Shown one piece after another: positions 1-6,448 of a stretch of DNA of 8,563 nucleotides. Each line of letters opens with the position of its first letter. Within the stretch, counting starts at the first letter, position 1. Under the pieces are notes generated by a model. It did no database searches. It was not told the origin of the DNA and saw only the letters and a program-made list of their open reading frames with translations. The position numbers were made by a program, and so were the translations under genes. The DNA comes from an uncultured Halioglobus sp. (GTDB taxonomy: Bacteria; Pseudomonadota; Gammaproteobacteria; Pseudomonadales; Halieaceae), in contig CAJQQW010000342.1 in the NCBI GenBank assembly GCA_905480565.1, forward strand, positions 1 to 8,563, read 5' to 3'.

Positions 1-279
1 GCGCAACGTAGAGAATATCTCCCACTCGTAATATTCAGGAATAACCGAAAGGTCCGACTCTGCCTGACCGAGTTTGAACATGTCACCGATGCTGGTGTTG
101 GCGCCGTAAAGAGGCACATGAAATAGTGCCACGGGGTGGGCGATGCCATCGGGCAGTGGATCCGCCCCCGTACAACCAGTAAGCAGAAAGTTTTCCCAAT
201 GCTCGATGGTGTAGTCGCCGCCGGGGAATTCGTGGCCGACAAGGGCGGTGATTTCGTCCTCTGGAGGAATGGGCTTCAT
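1..279 (-). CDS. Partial CDS (N-terminal 93 aa), possible hotdog-fold dehydratase-like protein
   Basis: An open frame starts at the ATG at 279-277 (minus strand) and runs without a stop to base 1, so the C-terminal part lies outside the window. The product begins MKPIPPEDEI and continues through segments such as GHEFPGGDYTIEHWENF, AHPVALFHVPLYG and YYEWEIFSTLR. A hydrophilic start, a buried-looking middle and a WE(I/F)F-x-x-(L/I)R element near residue 88 resemble the N-terminal half of MaoC/FAS1-like hotdog dehydratases acting on acyl thioesters. That resemblance is from memory of the family and is tentative. No signal peptide or membrane segment is visible. It is transcribed away from the NmrA-like gene across a 228 bp divergent region. 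There is no strong Shine-Dalgarno sequence before the ATG. Coding status is fairly secure because the frame stays open for 93 codons with a natural-looking composition; the function is uncertain. Confidence 0.72.
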   Translation of the reverse strand, partial: MKPIPPEDEITALVGHEFPGGDYTIEHWENFLLTGCTGADPLPDGIAHPVALFHVPLYGANTSIGDMFKLGQAESDLSVIPEYYEWEIFSTLR

Positions 280-507
280 AGAGCACGTTATCTCAAGACA
301 AGTGAGTCAAGGTAACCAACAATGATGAATTGCAGCGTGCAAGGTCAATGCCTTTTTAAAAACCGTGCTGGCTGCCATCACCGCAGTTTGTGTTAGGTTC
401 TCCGCCGAGAGTATCATCCAGATGCCACGTTGATAAATGTCTTGTTGCCAGGCCGCAGCCACAAATTGGTTCCGCGACAGGTACAATCCCCACTGACACG
501 AGTAAAA
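280..507. promoter_or_regulatory. Divergent intergenic region with weak promoter candidates
   Basis: This 228 bp gap separates the minus-strand partial gene from the plus-strand NmrA-like gene, so it should carry both promoters. On the minus strand, TTGACC (complement of 343-348) and CATCAT (complement of 322-327) are spaced 15 bp apart, a weak pair. On the plus strand, TACAAT at 482-487 matches the -10 consensus at five of six bases but lacks a good -35. If used, it would put the transcript start about 14 bases before the ATG at 508. A 10 bp AT palindrome (TTTTTAAAAA) sits at 353-362. I see no gene here; the open frames crossing it look like chance. Confidence 0.35.
330..342. repeat. Short inverted repeat TTGCA-GCG-TGCAA
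   Basis: Two perfect 5 bp arms are separated by 3 bp, directly between the tentative -35 and -10 elements of the minus-strand promoter candidate. The position would suit a repressor operator, but dyads this short arise by chance and no regulator gene is in the window. Confidence 0.3.
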
Positions 508-1461
508 ATGAGCCCAGCAAAAAAGATGCCGGAAGATATCGTCACCGTATTTGGCGCCAGCGGGCGGCAGGGGCTGGCTCAGGTACGCCAGCTTGTGGCT
601 TGCGGCTATCGCGTCAAGGCAGTTACACGCATGCCAGACCGCTATACTGCTCAAAACCTGACGGGCGTTACGGCGGTTTTCGCTGATTACAATGATGCGA
701 GCAGTCTTGCCCGGGCGTGTTCAGGCTCTCGCGGCGTATTTTTTACGCATCCAATGTTTGAGGACGCACTGCACGTTAACAGCCATATCGAACGAGTAGC
801 GGCAGCCGCCAAAGAAGCAGGCATTGAGCGTCTAGTTTACAATACCAGCTCCTGGGTACCCGATACGCCCTGCGGCGAACCAAACTACGATGGTAATTTG
901 GTCAGAGAAAATATCTTCGCAGCTAGTGGCACGCCCGTTACGATTATTCGCCCGGTCTTGTTCATGGACAACCTCCTGACCAACTGGGTTAAACCGGGGC
1001 TTATCCACGAAGGGCTCTATCGCTATCCTCACAAAGCAACAATGTGCGCAAACTGGATATGTTTGGACGACGTCGCAAAGTTCATGATCGCGTCGCTCAC
1101 ACGAGATGATCTTGCAGGCGAACGGATTGTCGTAGGCGGTCCGCAAGCTCTTTCTCCCCTCGATGTGGCGGAGGCCCTGTCACAAGCGATGGGCAAAACC
1201 ATTCGCTACCAATACATTACCCCGCGAAAGTATGGCGAACTTATGTACGATTTATTCAAGCATGTATCTCCTCTCTCGAGAGAAGATTATGCCAGCGCGC
1301 TCGACGCTTTCTACATTTACAACAATGAACAAAACGGGCTGCCGTTCCAGGTGGATATGGCACCGGTTCTCCAGCGAATACCCATCAAGCTCACGCTATT
1401 TTCCGATTGGGCGATACAGCAGGACTGGACACTCGGAAAGGGTGGTCCCTCTGGTGGCTGA
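508..1461 (+). CDS. NmrA-like NAD(P)-binding oxidoreductase family protein
   Basis: The product is 317 aa and cytoplasmic. A Rossmann fold starts at once: IVTVFGASGRQG at residues 11-22 contains the dinucleotide-binding GxxGxxG (16-22). The arginine in KAVTRMPDR (37-45) sits after beta-2, where NADP(H)-preferring members carry a basic residue. Further family signs are VFFTHP (77-82), LVYNTSSW (109-116), the DDVAKFMIASL helix (187-197) and VVGGPQALSPLDVAEAL (208-224). This matches atypical SDRs of the NmrA/TMR type, which lack the classical YxxxK pair and serve either as reductases or as redox-sensing regulators; which applies here cannot be told. The frame could be extended upstream to a TTG at 430, but the added 26 residues are unlike the family, so I chose the ATG at 508; the ATG at 526 is also possible. 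A VOC protein gene follows after 96 bp, perhaps cotranscribed. Confidence 0.88.
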   Translation: MSPAKKMPEDIVTVFGASGRQGLAQVRQLVACGYRVKAVTRMPDRYTAQNLTGVTAVFADYNDASSLARACSGSRGVFFTHPMFEDALHVNSHIERVAAAAKEAGIERLVYNTSSWVPDTPCGEPNYDGNLVRENIFAASGTPVTIIRPVLFMDNLLTNWVKPGLIHEGLYRYPHKATMCANWICLDDVAKFMIASLTRDDLAGERIVVGGPQALSPLDVAEALSQAMGKTIRYQYITPRKYGELMYDLFKHVSPLSREDYASALDAFYIYNNEQNGLPFQVDMAPVLQRIPIKLTLFSDWAIQQDWTLGKGGPSGG

Positions 1462-1557
1462 GATACCACTGTTCCAAAGCAAGCTAAAATAGAACCCAGC
1501 AGGATAGTAACTCCACGTTCAGACTTTTCTGGATAACACTCACGGGGACAAAAGGGC

Positions 1558-2025
1558 ATGATCGTTGGCATTCATCACATCGCCATCAGCGTTGAAGATA
1601 TAGACAAAGCTGTAAAGTTCTACACCAACGCGTTCGGTTTTCAGTCGGTGCAGCAGGAGAATCTCGATAATGACCTGCAGGCAAACCGCGTGATCGGCAT
1701 GGACGCCATCAAGGCGCGTATGGTGATGCTGCAAGCGCCCAACGCGTTTATTGAGCTTTGGCAATATGCCCACCCCGAACCCGAAGACAGGCGATCAAGG
1801 CCCTGCGACTATGGGTACCCTCACATCGCACTGCAGATTGATGATATGGAAGCCGAGCTAAGCCGGCTACGGACTCATGGCATGACCTTTGTGGGAGACG
1901 CTGTTTGCGGCGAGCAGGCTTCGGCCATATATGGTTATGACCCCTTCGGCAATATTATCGAGCTGTACGAGATCAAGACGGCCGCATTGCCCCATTTGGC
2001 CCCTCGCGCGCGCTTTGAGCGATAG
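1558..2025 (+). CDS. VOC superfamily (glyoxalase/bleomycin resistance/dioxygenase-like) protein
   Basis: The product is 155 aa, typical for a single VOC unit with two beta-alpha-beta-beta-beta modules. Module one starts HHIAISVEDIDKAVKFY (6-22) and ends AFIELWQY (63-70). Module two starts YPHIALQIDDMEAEL (87-101) and ends DPFGNIIELYE (128-138). The four expected metal ligands are present: His7, Glu66, His89 and Glu135. This is the pattern of metal-dependent members such as methylmalonyl-CoA epimerase, glyoxalase I and extradiol dioxygenase relatives. The substrate cannot be assigned. The C-terminal tail after residue 140 is a short Ala/Pro/Arg-rich extension. The ATG at 1558 is preceded by GGGGA at 1544-1548 (9-base spacing), a reasonable ribosome site. 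It may share a transcript with the NmrA-like gene upstream, with which it could form a small catabolic or detoxification module (inference). Confidence 0.9.
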   Translation: MIVGIHHIAISVEDIDKAVKFYTNAFGFQSVQQENLDNDLQANRVIGMDAIKARMVMLQAPNAFIELWQYAHPEPEDRRSRPCDYGYPHIALQIDDMEAELSRLRTHGMTFVGDAVCGEQASAIYGYDPFGNIIELYEIKTAALPHLAPRARFER

Positions 2026-2163
2026 CGACAACAGCAGAGCCGCAACCCGCAACAAATGAGCTCGCCATAACAGCAACGCGGTTCGTTGACCCTTCTCTGC
2101 CAGAAGCCTCTCTATGGCCTACAATGGCTTGGCTAACAACCCATTTAATTCGAATCGCAACAC

Positions 2164-2178
2164 GGCGCATCTTGTGCC
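2164..2178 (+). other. Weak hairpin in intergenic region after the VOC gene
   Basis: GGCGCA and TGTGCC form a 6 bp stem with one G-U pair around a TCT loop. A loose T-rich stretch (CCTTTTATTT) follows from 2184. This is at best a poor intrinsic terminator for the upstream unit. The rest of 2026-2205 shows no gene or clear site. Confidence 0.2.
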
Positions 2179-2209
2179 AATAGCCTTTTATTTCGTATGG
2201 TCATTAGGG

Positions 2210-2237
2210 TTGACTAGTGATTCTCGTCCGGTACACT
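2210..2237 (+). promoter_or_regulatory. Candidate sigma70 promoter for the heme/copper lipoprotein gene
   Basis: TTGACT (2210-2215, five of six consensus bases) and TACACT (2232-2237, four of six) are spaced by 16 bp. Initiation would fall near 2244, leaving a leader of about 66 bases before the chosen start at 2310. It is the best pair I found in the 284 bp gap. Confidence 0.42.
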
Positions 2238-2246
2238 TTTGTGCGC

Positions 2247-2258
2247 TTTTGATCAAAA
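2247..2258. promoter_or_regulatory. Perfect 12 bp palindrome TTTTGATCAAAA, possible operator
   Basis: A fully symmetric dyad lies just downstream of the predicted transcription start, where a bound repressor would block initiation or elongation. It does not fit the FNR (TTGAT-N4-ATCAA) or CRP half-site spacing. The regulator is unknown. Confidence 0.35.
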
Positions 2259-2297
2259 TACATCCAGTCAATGTCGTGCCATATTATGCGTCTCGAC

Positions 2298-2301
2298 GAG
2301 G
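2298..2301 (+). promoter_or_regulatory. Ribosome binding site GAGG that decides the lipoprotein start
   Basis: GAGG ends 8 bases before the ATG at 2310. The in-frame ATGs at 2271 and 2286 have no comparable site. Starting at 2310 also gives a standard-length lipoprotein signal peptide of 22 residues. Confidence 0.6.
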
Positions 2302-2309
2302 CAATTTTC

Positions 2310-5180
2310 ATGCAGCTTTTCCCCCCCACTCTTCGCGTTGTTTCTCTCTCCTTCCTGGTTGCCATCCTGAGCGCTTGTGGCGGTGGGGGCGGTGGCGGTG
2401 GCGGTGGAATCAGCGTTGCGAGCGACACGGGCACCGCAGACAACAACACCAGCACAGCGCAAGTACTGGACTACGAAACAGATATCGCGCCGATATTGCA
2501 GGCAAAGTGCACGGGCTGTCATAACGGAGGCGAAAATCCACTCGCGCCTTTCGCACTGGACACCAAGACCCTCGTCGAATCATTTAGCTCAGCCATCCAC
2601 TTCACTCTCGAAAGCGGTTCCATGCCCCCCGCGGGCGCACTAGCACTGACCAATTCCGAGAAAGCCAAACTACTGGCATGGCTTGATGGCGAAGCCTACG
2701 ACCCGCAGGAGGAAATACTGCGAGTATCCCTCATCGAACCACTGGCATGGGATGTGCAAGCAAAAAATCGTGACGTTTTCATCAACCTGCGCCCCGCACA
2801 GGTCGACTGCGACCGCGACAGGGGTTGGTTCGTTGAAGATGATGGTCTTGAGGTGCGCACCGAATTTTGTAACTGGGCCTCGCTCGCTCAGCAGGCTTTA
2901 CTCGAGCTTGAGGCGGGCACGGAGCTGCAATTCGCATTCAGCCACAGTTTGCTGAATTACAATGCACCCTCCACTGCCAACCTTGCGTTGTCCATCGGCG
3001 GCACAACGGTTTACGAGATTGCTATCGATATACCGAGTGAGAGCAATCTGATCAAAGAGTCCATTATATTGCCCGTTGCCGTTAACATTGGCGATCCGAT
3101 CGAAATTAACATTCGTAACCACGGTAACAACGCATACACCATTCACTCATTGGAAGCGATTCTGTCGAGCGATGACGACCTGACCTATTGCCCGACTTAC
3201 GATTCTACCTTTGAGGCTATTCAGGCAGTCGTATTCGAGCAGGCCGGTTGTGCCAACTCATTATGCCACGGCGACGCCAAGGCTGGTGGACTCGATCTCA
3301 TTCCTGAAAACGCATGGGACAACCTGGTCGGCGTCCAAGCGACCGGGTCATCACTGGATCTTGTGAATCCGCGCAGACCTGCCTCCAGCTATCTTTATCA
3401 TAAGCTGTCAGCGAAGACGTTCCCGGGAAGCTATGACATCGCCGGTGCACCGATGCCGAGTGCAGGCGGCGCGATCACGCCGGGGCAACTTGAAACGATC
3501 CGTTTATGGATAGAGTGTGGCAGTCCAAAAGACGGTTCATGCGGTGACACCCTCGGGCGTGGTGAGGAGGAGCTGGAGCGCCTGCTGGGCGTTTGCCTGC
3601 CTGAGCCTGACGTAGTGAACGTCGAGCCATTGCCTCCACCCGAGCCAACCAAGGGCGTACAAGTAAAGATGGCTCCGCACGACGTCAAAGCCGAGGGTGA
3701 GCGCGAGATCTGTTTTGCCGTTTACGAGGACTTCCGCGATGTTATCCCTGAGGAGTACCTTGACGAGACAGGAGACTACTTCTACCTGAAGAACGGCGAA
3801 ACGCGGGAAGACCCCTATACTCACCATAACTTGTTATACAAGGCCGCGGTGGGTATCGATAAAATTCACGATCCGGCGTTCGGCGATTGGACCTGCGCTG
3901 ACGGCCCGCAAAAAGGCGAGCTGTGTGAGCCTCTGGATAAGAACTCCTGTGGTATCGGTCAGTGCATCAGCGAAGTCCGAAACAGTGTCGCCTGCCGAGG
4001 TTATGGACCGCAAGGGGACTCACGAGGCGGCAGCATACTGGGGTTGAGTTCAGGGCCAGACCGGGAGGGCTTCTACGCTAAATTCCCGGCACATGGCCTC
4101 TTCCTCTGGAATTCCCACGTGTTCAATCTGACCACAAAGGACGCGATACATCACCTGTGGCGAAACCTGTACTTTGCGGATGACCGACGTTTCCAGGCGC
4201 AGGGTATCAATGTGGTCGATCACATCACTGCAGGCACTGGCACGAGGCCTTTCGAGAAGAAAACCGAATGTCGCGATTACGTTTTTGATCAAGGCGATGG
4301 ACTTTTGTCAATTACCTCTCACACACACAAGCGCGGTGAGCGTTTCTTCATGAGTGTCGGCGATGAGTTGATCTACGAGACGTTTACGTACGACGAGCCG
4401 CTCAATAAGAGATTCGACCCGGCAATGGTATTTAACAGCCCGGATCCCGCAGAGCGCACCCTGACCTACTGCGCTACCTGGAATAACGGTGTTAATGAAG
4501 ACGGTTCACCGAATGTCGAAGTAGTAACGCGACTGTCTCGGCGGCCTGTCAACGCCCAACCCTGTCCTGCGAGGGCCTGTGTTGCAGGTAACGTGGGCGC
4601 AGCTTGTGCAGGACCCAATGACAGCAGGTCCTGTGATTCTTCGCCTGGCGCGGGCGACGGTTGGTGTGACGCGTGTATCATAATGCCGGGTGTTTCCAGC
4701 GATGATGAGATGTTTATCCTGATTGGTAGCAAAATGGCTAATTACGATATGCTGATGAACGCGGGGCACAAACATGCGACAGTGGCAATCGTAAGTCCAG
4801 TCGCTGACGCTACATTCGCGCCAGGTGACACCGTAAATATCGAATTTTCGTTCGATAACTTCGATTTGATTCCACCAGAAAACCATGGCGATGGCGGTCA
4901 CGGTGGTGGAGATTCCATGGCCGACGATGATCATTCGATGGGAGATGGAGACCACTCAATGGCGGACGGTGACCACGGTGACGTCACTGAGGGGCATTAT
5001 CACGTTTATTTAGACACCGATGATGACGATGCTGATCACGTTACCGACTGGTCTGAGACTACTCTACTGGAGCTTCCAGATGACATTGAACCCGGCTCAC
5101 ACGAGATTCGTGTAAGCCTGCGTGCGGCGGATCACCACTCTCTCGGCGTGGAAAAAAAGGTGATTATTCAGGTCGAATAA
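2310..5180 (+). CDS. Exported lipoprotein with two heme-c-type motifs and a copper type II (PHM/DBH-like) monooxygenase domain
   Basis: The product is 956 aa. Residues 1-22 are a signal peptide ending in lipobox LSAC; Cys23 would be lipidated, followed by a ten-glycine tether (24-33). A first cytochrome c-like domain has CTGCH (67-71) and Met105 in SMPPAG. A beta-rich domain (about 137-285) holds Cys167 and Cys187. A second cytochrome-like domain has an unusual C-x4-CH, CANSLCH (314-320), and Met382. After a Pro/Glu linker (430-447) comes a domain like ascorbate-dependent copper type II monooxygenases: His505-His506 and His603 (CuA-type ligands), HTH 671-673 and Met801 in DDEM (CuB-type). Cysteine clusters lie at 529-562 and 752-789. 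The C-terminus (824-956) is Ig-like with a His/Met/Asp-rich insert (859-890). The known family hydroxylates C-H bonds; I infer that the hemes supply electrons. The substrate is unknown. It appears monocistronic, with its own promoter candidate and terminator. An ATG at 2271 would add 13 residues. Confidence 0.88.
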   Translation: MQLFPPTLRVVSLSFLVAILSACGGGGGGGGGGISVASDTGTADNNTSTAQVLDYETDIAPILQAKCTGCHNGGENPLAPFALDTKTLVESFSSAIHFTLESGSMPPAGALALTNSEKAKLLAWLDGEAYDPQEEILRVSLIEPLAWDVQAKNRDVFINLRPAQVDCDRDRGWFVEDDGLEVRTEFCNWASLAQQALLELEAGTELQFAFSHSLLNYNAPSTANLALSIGGTTVYEIAIDIPSESNLIKESIILPVAVNIGDPIEINIRNHGNNAYTIHSLEAILSSDDDLTYCPTYDSTFEAIQAVVFEQAGCANSLCHGDAKAGGLDLIPENAWDNLVGVQATGSSLDLVNPRRPASSYLYHKLSAKTFPGSYDIAGAPMPSAGGAITPGQLETIRLWIECGSPKDGSCGDTLGRGEEELERLLGVCLPEPDVVNVEPLPPPEPTKGVQVKMAPHDVKAEGEREICFAVYEDFRDVIPEEYLDETGDYFYLKNGETREDPYTHHNLLYKAAVGIDKIHDPAFGDWTCADGPQKGELCEPLDKNSCGIGQCISEVRNSVACRGYGPQGDSRGGSILGLSSGPDREGFYAKFPAHGLFLWNSHVFNLTTKDAIHHLWRNLYFADDRRFQAQGINVVDHITAGTGTRPFEKKTECRDYVFDQGDGLLSITSHTHKRGERFFMSVGDELIYETFTYDEPLNKRFDPAMVFNSPDPAERTLTYCATWNNGVNEDGSPNVEVVTRLSRRPVNAQPCPARACVAGNVGAACAGPNDSRSCDSSPGAGDGWCDACIIMPGVSSDDEMFILIGSKMANYDMLMNAGHKHATVAIVSPVADATFAPGDTVNIEFSFDNFDLIPPENHGDGGHGGGDSMADDDHSMGDGDHSMADGDHGDVTEGHYHVYLDTDDDDADHVTDWSETTLLELPDDIEPGSHEIRVSLRAADHHSLGVEKKVIIQVE
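2379..2408 (+). repeat. GGC/GGT-rich tract encoding ten glycines
   Basis: Ten consecutive Gly codons follow directly after the lipobox Cys, mostly alternating GGC/GGT with one GGG and a final GGA. Post-lipobox glycine runs are common flexible tethers in marine gammaproteobacterial lipoproteins. The near-repetitive DNA could vary in length between strains by whole codons. Confidence 0.85.
4884..4979 (+). repeat. His/Met/Asp-rich repeat segment inside the monooxygenase-like gene
   Basis: This segment encodes residues 859-890 of the lipoprotein. It includes tandem DHSMGDGDHSMADGDH preceded by NHGDGGHGGGDSM. The repeated DHSM units resemble the His/Met copper-binding repeats of periplasmic copper proteins such as PcoA/CopA. 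The segment interrupts the C-terminal Ig-like domain. Metal binding is inferred from composition. Confidence 0.7.
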
Positions 5181-5208
5181 CCACCCGACACGATTACTCT
5201 GAGAATAT

Positions 5209-5232
5209 GGGCGCCAACAGGCGCCCTTTTTT
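5209..5232 (+). terminator. Rho-independent terminator
   Basis: A perfect 7 bp stem, GGGCGCC (5209-5215) and GGCGCCC (5220-5226), encloses an AACA loop and is followed immediately by six T residues (5227-5232). It begins 28 bases after the lipoprotein stop codon and separates that gene from the methyltransferase-ceramidase pair. Confidence 0.93.
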
Positions 5233-5266
5233 ATGGCACGGCGAATATTGTCCCATCTTCGCTTCA

Positions 5267-5282
5267 TGCGCAGGCCTGCGCA
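5267..5282. promoter_or_regulatory. Perfect 16 bp palindrome TGCGCAGGCCTGCGCA, possible operator
   Basis: Both 8 bp halves are exact reverse complements with no spacer. It lies 35 bp past the terminator and 121 bp before the methyltransferase ATG, upstream of the tentative -35. The lack of a following T run argues against a second terminator. A regulator-binding site is an inference. Confidence 0.45.
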
Positions 5283-5294
5283 ATGCTTATGACC

Positions 5295-5309
5295 AGTTGT
5301 AGAACAACT
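5295..5309. promoter_or_regulatory. Perfect dyad AGTTGT-AGA-ACAACT, possible operator
   Basis: Two exact 6 bp arms flank a 3 bp spacer, starting 12 bp after the 16 bp palindrome and ending 15 bp before the tentative -35 (TTGTCA). The size and placement suit a dimeric regulator. The dyad runs into TTTT, so a weak hairpin role cannot be excluded. Confidence 0.42.
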
Positions 5310-5324
5310 TTTACCGAGGCTACC

Positions 5325-5353
5325 TTGTCACCAGCAAAAATAGTGCTAATCTT
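5325..5353 (+). promoter_or_regulatory. Weak promoter candidate for the methyltransferase-ceramidase unit
   Basis: TTGTCA (5325-5330) matches five of six -35 bases. At 17 bp spacing the -10 would be TAATCT (5348-5353), a poor match. An isolated TATAAA at 5386-5391 is a better -10 but has no -35 and lies very close to the ATG at 5404. The true promoter is unresolved. Confidence 0.25.
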
Positions 5354-5403
5354 CTTTCACAGCCACGATCCATCCTGGCGCCAAATATAAAGCGTTTAAC
5401 ATC

Positions 5404-6408
5404 ATGAACTGGTACAGAATCAAGACCTCCTTCGTCGGAATCAAACGTCTGATTACATTGTCAGATGAGGACAAACAGGATTGCATTGATGCTTATAAGT
5501 TTTTCCAGCGCATGCAGGCAGGCGAGGAAACCAGTACCGAAGACGAGACTAAAGCAGTAGCAGACTATTACAAGGTGCTGAACAATATGCTTTCTGTCTT
5601 CGACCTGGAAAAACTCTATATCCCGCCCCAACTCGACGACTCGCAGGGCCTGTATGGGAACCAGTTGATCATCGAAAAAGCAATTTTCAAGGAGCTCAAT
5701 CTGCAAACGCCAGCAAAAACACATTTGCTGGACATGGGTTGCGGCAGGGGAAGAATCGCCCATCACTTTGCAACCCTTTCCGGTGGTCAAGTCTCAGGCT
5801 ACAACATCGATCCGAACCAAATCGAAAACGCAGTCGATTGGGCCGAAGAATGCGGCATGAGTGATCGCCTGCATTTCCAAGTAGGCAATCATCACGAACC
5901 TCTGCATTATGAGGAAGAAAGTTTTGATGGCTGCTTTTCTTTTCAGGCCGTTTGGCCCTTCTTCAAAAAGGAAGAGCTGGATGACCACGCCAGAGAAATG
6001 TACCGCGTACTGAAGCCAGGCGCCCGTTACGCGTGCTCGGAATACCTGTTAACTCCGTACTTTGACTGGAACAATAACGAACATGCCACACTTCATAGGA
6101 CTTTCCTGCCAACGTTAGCCGCGACACAATCAATGTACCCGGCTGATGTGTGCGCCGCCCTGGAGAGAGCAGGATTTAACATCGTGCTTTCGGCACCCTC
6201 AAAGAGTGAAGCATGGCCGATCTGCGAACAGAAGCGTGACCTGATACTTTGGGTAAGGCGAATTGTTCGCGGGCTGGAAAAAATCAGGTTGATGCCTCCC
6301 TGGGTCGAGCAGTCTCTGGATTTGTTACAGAAAGGCGGCCAGGCATGGACTGATGCCGAAAAAGCGAAAATTGCAGATCTGAATTGGCGGATTGTTGCTG
6401 AAAAGTAG
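5404..6408 (+). CDS. SAM-dependent class I methyltransferase, sterol C-24 methyltransferase-like
   Basis: The product is 334 aa, cytoplasmic, with no signal peptide. Residues 1-100 are a mainly helical N-terminal region. SAM motif I is LLDMGCGRGR (108-117). GYNIDPNQIENA (132-143) resembles the GxNxxxxQIxxA segment of sterol methyltransferases (ERG6/SMT family). FDGCFSFQAVWPF (174-186) and YRVLKPGARYACSEYLLT (200-217) fit later motifs, and DWNNNEH (221-227) echoes the YDxxNPEH pattern of that family. The C-terminus, DLNWRIVAEK, ends where SMTs have their last strand. The closest relatives may instead act on other cyclic or isoprenoid lipids, so the substrate is open. No good Shine-Dalgarno sequence precedes the ATG and no better start exists. 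A ceramidase gene follows after 40 bp on the same strand with no terminator between them, so cotranscription is likely. Confidence 0.85.
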   Translation: MNWYRIKTSFVGIKRLITLSDEDKQDCIDAYKFFQRMQAGEETSTEDETKAVADYYKVLNNMLSVFDLEKLYIPPQLDDSQGLYGNQLIIEKAIFKELNLQTPAKTHLLDMGCGRGRIAHHFATLSGGQVSGYNIDPNQIENAVDWAEECGMSDRLHFQVGNHHEPLHYEEESFDGCFSFQAVWPFFKKEELDDHAREMYRVLKPGARYACSEYLLTPYFDWNNNEHATLHRTFLPTLAATQSMYPADVCAALERAGFNIVLSAPSKSEAWPICEQKRDLILWVRRIVRGLEKIRLMPPWVEQSLDLLQKGGQAWTDAEKAKIADLNWRIVAEK

Positions 6409-6448
6409 CAACCTATGCACACCACCGTCACTATCGCGGACATATTAT

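Noticed and set aside
83..286. Minus-strand 67-codon frame overlapping the edge gene
   Set aside because: It is Arg/His-rich and low in hydrophobic residues, typical of a shifted frame. The frame starting at 279 gives a natural protein over the same bases.
430..507. TTG-initiated 26-residue extension of the NmrA-like protein
   Set aside because: Rossmann proteins of this family start just before the first beta strand, and the extension has no recognisable family sequence. A -10-like TACAAT at 482-487 also lies inside it.
307..654. Minus-strand 115-codon frame
   Set aside because: It overlaps the well-supported NmrA-like gene and has the Cys/His/Trp-rich composition of an antisense shadow.
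2379..2408. Glycine-codon tract as a phase-variable on/off switch
   Set aside because: The tract is built of whole GGN codons, so unit gain or loss would stay in frame and only change tether length.
2114..2524. Plus-strand 136-codon frame across the lipoprotein start
   Set aside because: It is a shifted frame rich in Arg/Trp/His from the glycine tract; the lipobox frame is clearly the coding one.
4506..4955. Minus-strand 149-codon frame inside the lipoprotein gene
   Set aside because: It is the longest antisense frame, but it lies fully inside a gene with clear domain motifs and has no family signature of its own.
6392..6448. TTG-initiated 19-residue extension of the ceramidase
   Set aside because: It would overlap the end of the methyltransferase gene and bury the signal peptide; the ATG at 6449 gives a standard export signal.
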